Assembly: GCA_030425715.1 (NCBI GenBank)
Contig: JAUIAA010000006.1
Span: forward strand, 1 to 20,169
Reading direction: 5' to 3'
DNA length: 20,169 bases
DNA from: Bacteroidia bacterium
GTDB taxonomy: Bacteria; Bacteroidota; Bacteroidia; Flavobacteriales; Flavobacteriaceae
Shown one piece after another: positions 7,908 to 16,764 of the stretch. The translations under genes were made by a program, and so were the position numbers. The notes below the pieces were generated by a model. It did no database searches, was not told where the DNA came from, and was given only the letters and a program-made list of their open reading frames with translations. Within the stretch, counting starts at the first letter, position 1, and the number at the start of each line of letters is the position of its first letter.

Positions 7908-9191
7908 TTATTCTATTGTCTTTCTTACAAGTTCTATATTCTTTATAAATACAAAAATGGATAATACACCTAGCACTACTGCAACACATATTGCGATAAA
8001 TGCGGGTACATAAGAATTAGTTGTTATTTGCCCAACAAACCAATTCATAATCATTGGTGAAATAGCAGCAACAGTACCTGCCAACCCAGCCAATGTACCT
8101 ACTGATGGCCCTCTAAATAAATCACTTGAAATGGTTTGAATATTACCAATAGCAAATTGAAAACCAAATAGTGCAAGTCCGGCCAAATAGATAAAAGTCA
8201 TAAAGTTATTTTCTCTTACCATCGTAATGATGCATACAAAAGCTATTAAAATTAATAACCCTCCAACGGCAATTGTTGCTTTTCTAGAGAAATCTACAGA
8301 GCGTTTTTTCATTAACTCTCCGGCAAACATTCCTCCAATTATACTTCCTGCAGCCGCCATTAAGTAAGATATCCACATAGTCGCAGCAATTTCTTCAATA
8401 CTCAAGCCAAATTTGTCATTTAAATAAATTGGCATCCAGCCTGCAAAAAACCACCAAATTGGTTCTATAAAAAAACGACAAGACAATACCCCCCATGACT
8501 GTTTGTAGCTTAATATTTTTGCAATCCCTAAACTTTTTACCTTCTTAATATTATCTTCCTTATCATAATCATTTTTACTAGAGAGAATTAATTTTCTTTC
8601 TTCATCAGTAATCCATGGGTGTTTTTCAGGTGTAGATTTATTTAAAAACAACCAAGGAATTACCCATAATAAACCCACTGCTCCTAAAATGATATAAGTT
8701 GTTTTCCAGCCAAATAAAGTGTATAAATAAACAATGATAAAAGGCGCTATAACGTTTCCTATTGATGCTCCCGCATTAAATATACCTTGAGCAATTGCTC
8801 TTTCTTTTACAGGAAACCATTCGCCATTACTTTTTACCGCTCCGGGCCAGTTTCCAGCTTCTCCAATACCTAACAAGCCTCTAACTATGGAAAGAGAAAT
8901 CAATCCTCTTGCGAAAGCGTGAAATGCAGATGCTATTGACCATATAATTATGGAAACTGTAAAGCCTAATCTTGTTCCAATCTTATCATACAATTTACCC
9001 GAAGCAAATTTTCCAAGCGCATAACATGCCATAAATACATTTAGCATGATGGCATAATCAGATTTGTCCATACCAAGATCTTTACCCATCTCTGGCCACA
9101 ATAATGCAAATGCCGTTCTATCAATATAATTTATAACTGTTGCTACAAATATTAATATAATTATCCACCATCTTAATCCTCTAATTTTCAT
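7908..9191 (-). CDS. MFS transporter, hexuronate (ExuT/ACS) type, probable DEH importer
   Basis: A 427-residue inner-membrane protein with about twelve hydrophobic segments. NYIDR (21-25) in the first segment and GKLYDKIGTRLG (65-76) between segments 2 and 3 are typical of the anion:cation symporter branch that includes the hexuronate carrier ExuT, as is the GIGEAGNWPGAVKSNGEWFP stretch. In alginate loci of marine flavobacteria an MFS of this kind sits with the catabolic genes and is taken to carry unsaturated uronate or DEH from periplasm to cytoplasm. It opens the MFS-SDR-kinase-aldolase set, 43 bp before the SDR gene. I see no consensus promoter in the 235 bp upstream, so read-through from the regulator gene is possible. 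Confidence 0.85.
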   Translation of the reverse strand: MKIRGLRWWIIILIFVATVINYIDRTAFALLWPEMGKDLGMDKSDYAIMLNVFMACYALGKFASGKLYDKIGTRLGFTVSIIIWSIASAFHAFARGLISLSIVRGLLGIGEAGNWPGAVKSNGEWFPVKERAIAQGIFNAGASIGNVIAPFIIVYLYTLFGWKTTYIILGAVGLLWVIPWLFLNKSTPEKHPWITDEERKLILSSKNDYDKEDNIKKVKSLGIAKILSYKQSWGVLSCRFFIEPIWWFFAGWMPIYLNDKFGLSIEEIAATMWISYLMAAAGSIIGGMFAGELMKKRSVDFSRKATIAVGGLLILIAFVCIITMVRENNFMTFIYLAGLALFGFQFAIGNIQTISSDLFRGPSVGTLAGLAGTVAAISPMIMNWFVGQITTNSYVPAFIAICVAVVLGVLSIFVFIKNIELVRKTIE

Positions 9192-9380
9192 CTCTTTAAA
9201 TTCATGTTTATTTGTTCAATAAGTGCATAAATTGCCCCGTTGGGTAAATTTCTCAACTTAAAACATCTTTAAATATTTTGTATTTTTTAATATGGAAGTA
9301 AAGCTTGACTTATAAAAAAATTGCCTTTGTTTCTTAGCTTTTATACATGATTAAAAATACGTTCCCTCTTCTTTATTTTT

Positions 9381-9417
9381 CTTGAGATAATACAATCGTG
9401 CATTTGTATTTCTCAAG
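9381..9417 (-). terminator. Long stem-loop directly after the GntR gene
   Basis: CTTGAGATAATACAA (9381-9395) pairs with TTGTATTTCTCAAG (9404-9417) over 14 base pairs with a single bulged T and an eight-base loop. It begins nine bases after the regulator stop at 9427. The stem is long but AT-rich and no true U-tract follows on the minus strand, so it may be an inefficient terminator or a 3'-end stabiliser between the regulator and transporter genes. Confidence 0.5.
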
Positions 9418-9426
9418 TTTAACTCT

Positions 9427-10128
9427 TTAAATGTTGTAACAATATTGATACAGTGAGCTAAAGTGCTTTTTCATTTTCTGTTTCGCTTTTTGCGGATTTT
9501 GAGCTTTTATAGCCTTATAAATTTCTGTATGCTCTTCAATGCCTAGCATGGCCTGATTTTTATCGCACACATGAAATTTTTCAAAATTCATAATAATTTC
9601 AGGAGTAATCATTAACATCAAAGTATTTATGGTGCTGTTCCCACTAGCTTTAGCAATTGCCAAGTGAAATAACAAATCTTCTTGTACGGCATCTTCACCA
9701 TTTAACACCTTAGTTTTATAAGCGTCTAGTGTTTCTTTCATCTGCTTAAGATCTTCATCTGTTCTTCTGGTCGCTGCCAATCTCACCGTTTTTAATTCCA
9801 GTAAAATCCTTGTTTCTACCAACGATTTAAAATCTGGATCTTCTAATCGCAAGATATCCTCAATAATACCGTTCATGGCAGTAACACCAATATCTTCTAT
9901 AAAAGTGCCGCTTTGGGGCATTGATTTTACCAAGCCATAAAATTCTAACTTTCTAATAGCTTCACGTACATTGTTTCTACTAACCTCAAACTTATCAGAA
10001 AGCATTCTTTCTGATGGTAATTTATCTCCAGGCTCTAAATTTTTATAGTTAATTAAATCTCTTATCTTACCTATAATTTCATTTTGAATCGCTTGATGTT
10101 CGTTTTTAGTATAAATTTCTAATTTCAT
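9427..10128 (-). CDS. GntR-family (FadR/UxuR subfamily) transcriptional regulator
   Basis: A 233-residue DNA-binding protein. Residues about 12-78 form the GntR winged helix, with the LPSERMLSDKFEVSRNNVREAI recognition region and the SGTFIED wing. Residues about 98-228 form an FCD ligand domain. Asp151, His155, His200 and His222 match the usual metal-binding set that coordinates carboxylate effectors in this subfamily. The gene lies between the SusC/SusD/lyase operon and the catabolic operon, so it probably senses an alginate breakdown product such as DEH, KDG or KDPG. Its own leader carries a two-unit TGGT-NN-ACCA array that is repeated before susC, implying autoregulation and control of the uptake operon. 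Ligand and direction of control are inferences; repression relieved by the ligand is the usual mode. Confidence 0.9.
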   Translation of the reverse strand: MKLEIYTKNEHQAIQNEIIGKIRDLINYKNLEPGDKLPSERMLSDKFEVSRNNVREAIRKLEFYGLVKSMPQSGTFIEDIGVTAMNGIIEDILRLEDPDFKSLVETRILLELKTVRLAATRRTDEDLKQMKETLDAYKTKVLNGEDAVQEDLLFHLAIAKASGNSTINTLMLMITPEIIMNFEKFHVCDKNQAMLGIEEHTEIYKAIKAQNPQKAKQKMKKHFSSLYQYCYNI

Positions 10129-10148
10129 CTTAAAAGTTAGATTTAAAA

Positions 10149-10175
10149 TTGGTTAACCAAACTGGTTTGGTAAAT
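10149..10175. promoter_or_regulatory. Predicted GntR operator, two 13-bp units
   Basis: TGGTTAACCAAAC (10150-10162) is followed directly by TGGTTTGGTAAAT (10163-10175). The first unit lies in the perfect palindrome TTGGTTAACCAA. The 12-mer CCAAACTGGTTT (10157-10168) recurs exactly before susC (16938-16949). The array lies 20-47 bp upstream of the regulator ATG. A weak -7-like element TATATTTTG (10207-10199) lies upstream of it without a clear -33 box, which would place the operator in the early leader. Confidence 0.7.
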
Positions 10176-10236
10176 TTAAAAAAATTGTTGTCACTCCCAA
10201 AATATAATGGATACTTCTAAATATTAATCTTATTAA

Positions 10237-11136
10237 TTAATGATTAACCGTTAAGTTATAATATTTTACCTTAGCATAAGCTCCATTATCTTTTGTTGCT
10301 AAATAATTACCTGCCTTAAAATAATTTTCGAAAACACCCCATTTTTTCATATGAACACTTTCATATATTTTAGAGTATTTATTATTTAAAATCACTTCTA
10401 ATCTACCCTCCGAAACAATTACCTCAAGGGTAAATTTATCAAAGCCTACTTCTACCGGAAAATAATAGCCTTCATCATCACCCCATGCATCTGTATGTAA
10501 AATTTGAGTATCTGAAGCATTTACATCTTTCAGCTCTTTTGTTTTTACTCTAATTTTACCTTTATCCCAATAAATTTTTAAAATTGGAGGTGCATTATTA
10601 TCTTTTGCATTGATCAGCTCTTTTTGTTCATTGGTTAATCTACCGTGAATTTGCATGATAATACTTCTATGGTATTTGCCTTGATTATCTTTAGATACTT
10701 CTGCCATAGATAATTCTCCTTTCATTTTTCCGCCTTGAGCAAAAGTCCAATTCACATTATTATCTCCAGCCACCATTTGCTCTCTTAATTCTGTTCTAGA
10801 ATAAGAAGTATTAGCAGTTGTAGCTCCTGGGTAAGCGTAAAAAACCAATGCACCGTTTACAGAATCGTTATACATAAAGGGCTTAATCACTTCGTTAGTA
10901 GCATAATCTAAAATTTCTGGTGGCTCCACTTCTGTTGGCTTCCCAATAGGTAAAGTTACTTTCCAATGATTTAAGTCAATATTTGGTAACTTATAATTTT
11001 GCTCTAATTCATTTTCTGGCATAGCAGCAATATCGTGTTGGCTTTCTTGACAACTTAGGTGCGAAATAATGAATAAGACCATCACGGCACTCATCATGAT
11101 CTTATTCTTATTTCTATTTAGATTAGTGGATCTCAT
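10237..11136 (-). CDS. PL7 family alginate lyase, probable lipoprotein
   Basis: A 299-residue lyase of the alginate lyase 2 (jelly-roll) superfamily. The three PL7 signature strands are present: SRTELRE (113-119), QIH (162-164) and YFKAGNY (272-278). They supply the expected catalytic Arg114, Gln162, His164 and Tyr278. The QIH form is associated in PL7 with activity on G-containing blocks, so polyguluronate or mixed alginate is the likely substrate. The N-terminus has a hydrophobic stretch ending HLSC, with Cys29 as probable lipidation site, so it is likely surface- or membrane-anchored. The start overlaps the stop of the PKD lipoprotein gene by one base (TAATG), suggesting coupled translation. 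The usual glutamine two residues after the YFKAGxY motif is absent (NYLAT), a possible specificity change. Confidence 0.9.
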   Translation of the reverse strand: MRSTNLNRNKNKIMMSAVMVLFIISHLSCQESQHDIAAMPENELEQNYKLPNIDLNHWKVTLPIGKPTEVEPPEILDYATNEVIKPFMYNDSVNGALVFYAYPGATTANTSYSRTELREQMVAGDNNVNWTFAQGGKMKGELSMAEVSKDNQGKYHRSIIMQIHGRLTNEQKELINAKDNNAPPILKIYWDKGKIRVKTKELKDVNASDTQILHTDAWGDDEGYYFPVEVGFDKFTLEVIVSEGRLEVILNNKYSKIYESVHMKKWGVFENYFKAGNYLATKDNGAYAKVKYYNLTVNH

Positions 11137-12032
11137 TATAATTGCTCAACTAGCTCAATTTTTACTTCATCTACTCTTGCTTCTGCTATATTATTGCTAT
11201 CAATCCAAATGGCTATTGTATCCGTAGCACCAGAATTGAATGATAACGTTAATTTATTAAAGGTTTTAGACCCTTCTTGCTTATCTCCCTCTACAGAGGC
11301 AATAATTGCAGCTTCTGCTTCACTTGCATTACTAATAGATTGGCCAAGTATTGCTAATCTAATTTTTCCACCAGCGTTATCGTCTTTCATTGAATAATAA
11401 AAAGAAATAATATAGTCTGTATTTGGTGTAACTGTTAAAGCTTGATAGGCTACTCTTGGGTCTCCTGCATCAAATTTAGCAGATTGCTCTCCTACATATT
11501 CATCGCTTGAAATACCAAATATTTTACCTCCAGAAATTCTCCAAGAATCACGACCATCACCGGTACCGTCTGGTAAACTATTGTCTTCAAAACCTGCTTC
11601 TAAAATATCTGGTACAATAGCTTCTGGTTCTGGCGGCTCCACAACTTCAATGGTTTCTGAATAGGTTGAGGATAGACCATTTTTATCCGAAGCTTTTAAA
11701 GTAATAGTATAGGTTCCCTCTGCTGGATATTTATGTTCTCCATCCACTTCTGTGGAAGTATTATCTGCTCCCGAATTAGGATCTCCAAAATCCCATACAA
11801 AATCTGTAGCACTGTTTGAAAAGTTAGCAAAATTATACACCAAAAAGTCAACATCACTTTGTGTCGCTCCAAAACTAGCTGTTGGAGGAGTTACATCTTC
11901 AATAGATCCAGACTCTGGTAAATCAAACTTAAAATAATCATCACAAGAAAACATAGTAAATGATATTATAAGTGCAGCAACCATCCATAATTTTTTATGG
12001 TTTGGTTTTTTTAAATTTATATAATGAATCAT
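11136..12032 (-). CDS. PKD-domain surface lipoprotein, candidate alginate-binding protein
   Basis: A 298-residue lipoprotein: signal peptide ending TMFSC with Cys30, followed at once by DDY, acidic residues that suit surface export in Bacteroidota. Residues about 48-130 form a PKD domain with the WDFGDPNSG core (80-88) and a YPAEGTYTITL strand. After a proline/glutamate linker, residues about 143-296 look like a beta-sandwich of carbohydrate-binding type (AGFEDNSLPDG start, alternating strands, ARVDEVKIEL end). No catalytic motif is visible. It occupies the slot after SusD where surface glycan-binding proteins are coded in polysaccharide loci, so I infer that it binds alginate at the cell surface. 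The gene lies 27 bp after susD and overlaps the PL7 start. Confidence 0.75.
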   Translation of the reverse strand: MIHYINLKKPNHKKLWMVAALIISFTMFSCDDYFKFDLPESGSIEDVTPPTASFGATQSDVDFLVYNFANFSNSATDFVWDFGDPNSGADNTSTEVDGEHKYPAEGTYTITLKASDKNGLSSTYSETIEVVEPPEPEAIVPDILEAGFEDNSLPDGTGDGRDSWRISGGKIFGISSDEYVGEQSAKFDAGDPRVAYQALTVTPNTDYIISFYYSMKDDNAGGKIRLAILGQSISNASEAEAAIIASVEGDKQEGSKTFNKLTLSFNSGATDTIAIWIDSNNIAEARVDEVKIELVEQL

Positions 12033-12059
12033 AATATTAATATTTTAAATTAAATGTTT

Positions 12060-13478
12060 TTAGTAACCAGGGTTTTGTTGTAAAACACCTTTACTTAACC
12101 CAATTTCGGCTTGCGGAATTGGTAATAATAGATCTGTAGATTGGAAACCGTAACCATTATCATTTGAAAATTGAGACAATACATCTTGGGCTACTCCAAA
12201 ACGAATTAAATCAAATAATCGTTGGTTTTCAAAAGCTAATTCTACTCTTCTTTCATCTAACAATTCTTGTTTTGTAACAGTAGAAACTTCAGGCATTCCT
12301 GCTCTTTTTCTAATCAAGTTAAACGAATTTAATGCAGATGCTACAGTAGTTTGATCACCACCTGCTAAAATAGCTTCAACGTGCATTAACAACATATCCG
12401 CATATCTCATAACAATCCAGTCATTTCCTGCCAATGTAGGATTACCCGATGTTGGTTCTATTCCTAAAGACGCATCTCCATTAGGCAAATATTTAATCAC
12501 TTGGTATTGTGTTGGCTGATCAGCGTCTTGTCTGTAAGAATACATGGTTCTATTCCCTCCAAATGCATCTAATGCTTGCTTTGCTTCGGTAGTTAAATAA
12601 TTTAAACCACTTGATCTTCCAACAGCATTTAACCATTCTGCAGAAAAATTTTGGCTAACTGATTGCAAATCTCCTTCATATTCTATAGCGAAAATAATTT
12701 CAGAATTACGCTCATTATAAAATACATCTTTGAAATTATCCTGTAAAGAAAATCCACTGCCCATCACTTCCTCGCACAATTGTTGTGCTGCAGTATAGTT
12801 GCCTAATGTTAAATTTACTTTTGCCAATAAAGCTTGTGCTGCTGCTTTAGAAGCTCTAGATGTATTACTATTGTCTAAATTATCAATAGCAAACTCTAAA
12901 TCACTTACAATTAAATCGTAAATAGTACTTGTAGGAACTCTTGTGAATTGTACCTCTTTTTCTAATGGAAGAACTACCCTATCAATTAAAGGAAGGTCTC
13001 CAAACAACCTAACCAATTGAAAATAAGTGTAGGCTCTTACAAATTTTGCTTCGCCTTCAAATGTTGGTCTCGCTGTTGCTGAGGCATTATCTAAATTTTC
13101 TAGAACTACATTGGCTCTAAAAATAACATTAAACGAGCTACGGTAATAATCTAGAACAATACCATTTGTTGTTGCCACATTAAATGACTCAAACTGTGCT
13201 GGCTCTCCTTCACTACTTTTTGTTCTGGTATTATCACTTCGCATTTCGGTTACTTGATATTCTACTTGCGTACCATGATTTGAATTAGACTGTGTATCAT
13301 TAACTCCTTGTAGACCATCATACATATTGACCACCCCTTTTTCAATTTCTTGATCATTGCTATAATAATTCTCACCACTAATAGCGGAAATTGGTTCTGG
13401 TGATAAAAAATCGTCTGAACATGCAGTAACGGTAACTGCAAATAAAAACAACGTAAAATTTCTTATTTTTTTCATCAT
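12060..13478 (-). CDS. susD: SusD/RagB-family outer membrane nutrient-binding lipoprotein
   Basis: A 472-residue lipoprotein that caps the SusC channel and captures oligosaccharide at the cell surface. The signal peptide ends VTVTAC with Cys20 lipidated, followed by SDDFLSPEP, the usual SusD beginning. TPR-like helices occupy the N-terminal half (AKFVRAYTYFQLVRLFGDLPLI; ASKAAAQALLAKVNLTLGNYTAA), and the RagB C-terminal region carries LLDERRVELAFENQRLFDLIRF and the closing GVLQQNPGY. All are strong family marks. Length is at the short end of the family. The gene lies 23 bp after susC. Specificity for alginate oligomers is inferred from the adjacent lyases. Two ATG codons open the frame; the first is used here. 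Confidence 0.92.
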   Translation of the reverse strand: MMKKIRNFTLFLFAVTVTACSDDFLSPEPISAISGENYYSNDQEIEKGVVNMYDGLQGVNDTQSNSNHGTQVEYQVTEMRSDNTRTKSSEGEPAQFESFNVATTNGIVLDYYRSSFNVIFRANVVLENLDNASATARPTFEGEAKFVRAYTYFQLVRLFGDLPLIDRVVLPLEKEVQFTRVPTSTIYDLIVSDLEFAIDNLDNSNTSRASKAAAQALLAKVNLTLGNYTAAQQLCEEVMGSGFSLQDNFKDVFYNERNSEIIFAIEYEGDLQSVSQNFSAEWLNAVGRSSGLNYLTTEAKQALDAFGGNRTMYSYRQDADQPTQYQVIKYLPNGDASLGIEPTSGNPTLAGNDWIVMRYADMLLMHVEAILAGGDQTTVASALNSFNLIRKRAGMPEVSTVTKQELLDERRVELAFENQRLFDLIRFGVAQDVLSQFSNDNGYGFQSTDLLLPIPQAEIGLSKGVLQQNPGY

Positions 13479-13501
13479 AATATTGTTTTTAATATTGTTA
13501 A

Positions 13502-16500
13502 TTAAAAGTCTAGATTCATTCCAATTGAAATCGTTTTTACGATTGGAGAACCTGCTCTTTGATACCCATATGTAGTTGGGCTTGTATTATCTATAGATTC
13601 AGGATTAAACCCAGTATAATCATCTGCAGTTAAGTACATTAAATTTTGTCCAGCGGCATAAATTCTTGCTTTTGTAAACACTTTTGATGATTTTAACCAT
13701 TGCTGTGGAAAATTAAATCCGATATTTACATTTCTTAATGCTATATACGAAGCATCTTGTACAATATCATTTGTAAAAATTTTCTCTTTAATGAACTGTT
13801 GATCTGGTGTTGTATTAGGGTTATAATCTTGGGAACTATTGAAATGGTTAAAAATATATTGATCTCCCATATTTCTAACTTCGGCACCATGGCTTCCTTG
13901 AAACATAAAACTTAAATCAACTGGACCAAATTTAAATGTATTTGTAAAACTCCAAATTAAGTCTGGATAAGGATTCCCTATAATGGCTTTATCATCATCA
14001 TCAATTAAACCATCTCCGTTCAAATCTTTTACATATACATCTTGCGCTTCTCCACCAACTGGATGGTAAGGATTGTTGATATATTCTAATGGAATATCTC
14101 TATCCACTACCCATCCATAAAATGAAGAGATTGGATTGCCTTCTAAATTGATCCATTCTGAAGCTCTTTTGGTATCTACATTTTGTATTTGCCCGTTTGA
14201 ATCAGCAAAATCAGTTAAAGTATTTTCATTATGAGATGCCAAAATGGCAACAGACCAACCAAATGTTTCTTTAGCTATGATTTTAGATCGAAGCTCAATT
14301 TCATACCCTTCATTTTTTACTTCTCCTAAGTTTACCAATGCTTGACTAAATCCTGTTGTACTTGAGATAGGATTATTTAAAAGCAATTGATCACTTGTAC
14401 GAATATAATAATCAAAAGAACCTGAAATTCTATTGTTCCATAATCCAAAATCAATTCCTGGATTTATCTCTTCACTTCTTTCCCATTGTAAATCTGGATT
14501 CGCTATATTTATTGGGTTATATCCTCCTGAAAGATTTCCAGCCAAAATTGCAGTAGTTGCGCCCAGTATTGGTAAATATGGGTAATTGTCAATCATGGCA
14601 TTACCTGTTGAAATAGTAGTAGATCCTGAAGATTCGTTAGGGTTGGTATTACCAGTATTAAGTCTATCATTACCTGTTACACCATAACTTGCTCTAAGTT
14701 TTAAGTTGTTGATAAAACTTCCTTCTAAAAAGTTTTCTTTGCTAATATTCCAACCTGCAGAAAATGCATAAAAATTACCATATTTATAGTTAGGGCCAAA
14801 AATAGAGCTACCATCTCGTCTAAAACTTGCAGATGCTAAGTATTTATCATTATAAGCATAAGTCACACGACCAACATAGGATAACAATCTTTTTTCATAC
14901 TCAAAAGAAGTTGCATTGGCAATCGTGGTAGCATTACTAATAGATTGTACATCATCAGAATCATAACCTGTTCCTGTCATTGAAGAATAATAGGAACGTG
15001 CTCCTTCTGCTGAAATACCTGCCGTAAGACTTAAATCATGTTTTCCAAAATTTTTGCTGTAGTTTAAAAAGTTGTCTGATACCAAATGTATAGTATTTTG
15101 CATAATATCATCTAGTTGAGCGGCAGATGCTCCATTTCTACTAGCTAAAACACCTTGCCATCTGGTGCGATGTGTATTTTGAAAATCTCCTGAAAAAGTA
15201 GATCTAAAATTCAAATCTTCTGTAATATTCCATTGTCCATAAACACGACCATACATTTTAAATTTTTTGTCGTATCGGTCTCTTTCTAAAACTTTGGCTG
15301 CTGGGTTAGTATTTGAGGTGTTGCTAATATCAGTACCTCCCGTTGGAATAGGCATACCTGCATCTAAATCATAGTCATCAAACATTCTTTGTATTGCATA
15401 ATCACCTATTTGCGCATCAGCATAAGCACCATTTTCTCTTTCTCTATTTACGAATTGAATAGTATTTTCGTCTAAATATAATGGTAACCATGGTGGTTGT
15501 CTCAAAATATCATGTGTTGAACCATCAAATCTTCTTCTTACTGAATACGAAGGTGTTAAACTTACACCTGCAGAAAATTTATCGTTAAACTTGGTATTTA
15601 CTTGTAATTTTAAGTTGTATTTTTTGAAATCATCTGTTAACAATACACCTTCATCATGTAAATAGCTAAATGCAGTACTAAACTTGGTTTTTTCATTACC
15701 TCCTCTAATACTTAAAGCTGTATTAGTAATTTGGCCACCATCAAAAATAATATCTTGCCAATCTTGATCTACACCAATAAGTTGCTTATATCTTGTTCTA
15801 TCAGAAAGTGTACCTGTGGCTGCCAATTCTGCTGCTGCAGTTTCTGCTACTGAGAAATAATAAGGATCACTTTGTCTGGCTTCTTTAAAACCTCCATAAG
15901 TATTTAGGCTAAAAACTGTACGCCCTTCTTTACCTCCTTTTGTGGTAATCATGATAACACCATTACCTCCACGCGATCCATAAATTGCCGCAGAAGCTGC
16001 ATCTTTTAATACTTCAAAAGATTCTATGTCATTCATATCCATGTTGGTTAAAAAGTCTGAAGAAACAACCGCGCCATCAACCACAACAAGTGGTCCAGAA
16101 TCACCGGTAATAGAACCTGTTCCTCTTATTCGAATAGTAGGAGCAGAACCTGCTTCACCGCTTGTTTGTTGGATATTCACACCGGAAACCTGTCCAACTA
16201 AGGCATCGTCTACCCTAGAAACTGCTATCTGGTCTAAATTTTCATTGACTACTTTAGAAATAGATCCTGTTAAATGTGATTTTTTTGATTTACCATAACC
16301 AATTAATACCACCTCATCTAGTTGATTTGCATCTTCTTCAAGAATAATGGTTATTTGGGTATCTGTACCAACCACATAAGTTTGTGTTGCAAAACCTAAT
16401 GAAGTGATTTGTACAACATCATCTTTTTTTACTTGTATTTGAAAGTTACCATCAAAATCGGTAGACGTTCCATTAGTAGTTCCTGCAATTATAATGTTGA

Positions 16501-16630
16501 CTCCAGGAATGGGCTGATTATCTGTTGCTGATAAAATTTTACCGTTAAGCAAAAAATTATCTTGCGCATACATTAAACCGCACTGCAACAGAAATAATGC
16601 TATAAAGGTTAATTTAATTTTTAATTTCAT
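13502..16630 (-). CDS. susC: SusC/RagA-family TonB-dependent transporter
   Basis: A 1042-residue outer membrane channel that imports oligosaccharides with TonB energy. Residues 1-22 are a Sec signal (cleavage near YAQ-D). Residues about 25-100 form a carboxypeptidase-regulatory-like domain, LDEVVLIGYG (104-113) is the TonB-box-like segment typical of SusC proteins, and residues about 118-235 form the plug (LVVVDGAVV, AASAAIYGSRGGNGVIMITTKGG). The remainder is a 22-strand barrel ending in phenylalanine. No STN domain precedes it, so it is not expected to signal through an anti-sigma factor, in line with control by the nearby GntR regulator. It begins the SusC-SusD-PKD-PL7 operon and is preceded by a long leader with a consensus promoter and operator array. 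Confidence 0.94.
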   Translation of the reverse strand: MKLKIKLTFIALFLLQCGLMYAQDNFLLNGKILSATDNQPIPGVNIIIAGTTNGTSTDFDGNFQIQVKKDDVVQITSLGFATQTYVVGTDTQITIILEEDANQLDEVVLIGYGKSKKSHLTGSISKVVNENLDQIAVSRVDDALVGQVSGVNIQQTSGEAGSAPTIRIRGTGSITGDSGPLVVVDGAVVSSDFLTNMDMNDIESFEVLKDAASAAIYGSRGGNGVIMITTKGGKEGRTVFSLNTYGGFKEARQSDPYYFSVAETAAAELAATGTLSDRTRYKQLIGVDQDWQDIIFDGGQITNTALSIRGGNEKTKFSTAFSYLHDEGVLLTDDFKKYNLKLQVNTKFNDKFSAGVSLTPSYSVRRRFDGSTHDILRQPPWLPLYLDENTIQFVNRERENGAYADAQIGDYAIQRMFDDYDLDAGMPIPTGGTDISNTSNTNPAAKVLERDRYDKKFKMYGRVYGQWNITEDLNFRSTFSGDFQNTHRTRWQGVLASRNGASAAQLDDIMQNTIHLVSDNFLNYSKNFGKHDLSLTAGISAEGARSYYSSMTGTGYDSDDVQSISNATTIANATSFEYEKRLLSYVGRVTYAYNDKYLASASFRRDGSSIFGPNYKYGNFYAFSAGWNISKENFLEGSFINNLKLRASYGVTGNDRLNTGNTNPNESSGSTTISTGNAMIDNYPYLPILGATTAILAGNLSGGYNPINIANPDLQWERSEEINPGIDFGLWNNRISGSFDYYIRTSDQLLLNNPISSTTGFSQALVNLGEVKNEGYEIELRSKIIAKETFGWSVAILASHNENTLTDFADSNGQIQNVDTKRASEWINLEGNPISSFYGWVVDRDIPLEYINNPYHPVGGEAQDVYVKDLNGDGLIDDDDKAIIGNPYPDLIWSFTNTFKFGPVDLSFMFQGSHGAEVRNMGDQYIFNHFNSSQDYNPNTTPDQQFIKEKIFTNDIVQDASYIALRNVNIGFNFPQQWLKSSKVFTKARIYAAGQNLMYLTADDYTGFNPESIDNTSPTTYGYQRAGSPIVKTISIGMNLDF

Positions 16631-16764
16631 GATTAATTTTTGTAAGATTCTAATGTGTTAATTCATTATGTCATTGTGCACTGACACCTTAGTGTTACGG
16701 AAAAAACCGTTAATTATCTACACTTTAGAAAGCAAATATTCTACAGAATTTGAGTATTTATTTG

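Noticed and set aside
13502..16630. SusC as a sensor transducer with sigma/anti-sigma control
   Set aside because: After the signal peptide the protein goes straight into the carboxypeptidase-like domain; there is no N-terminal STN domain and no sigma or anti-sigma gene in the window.
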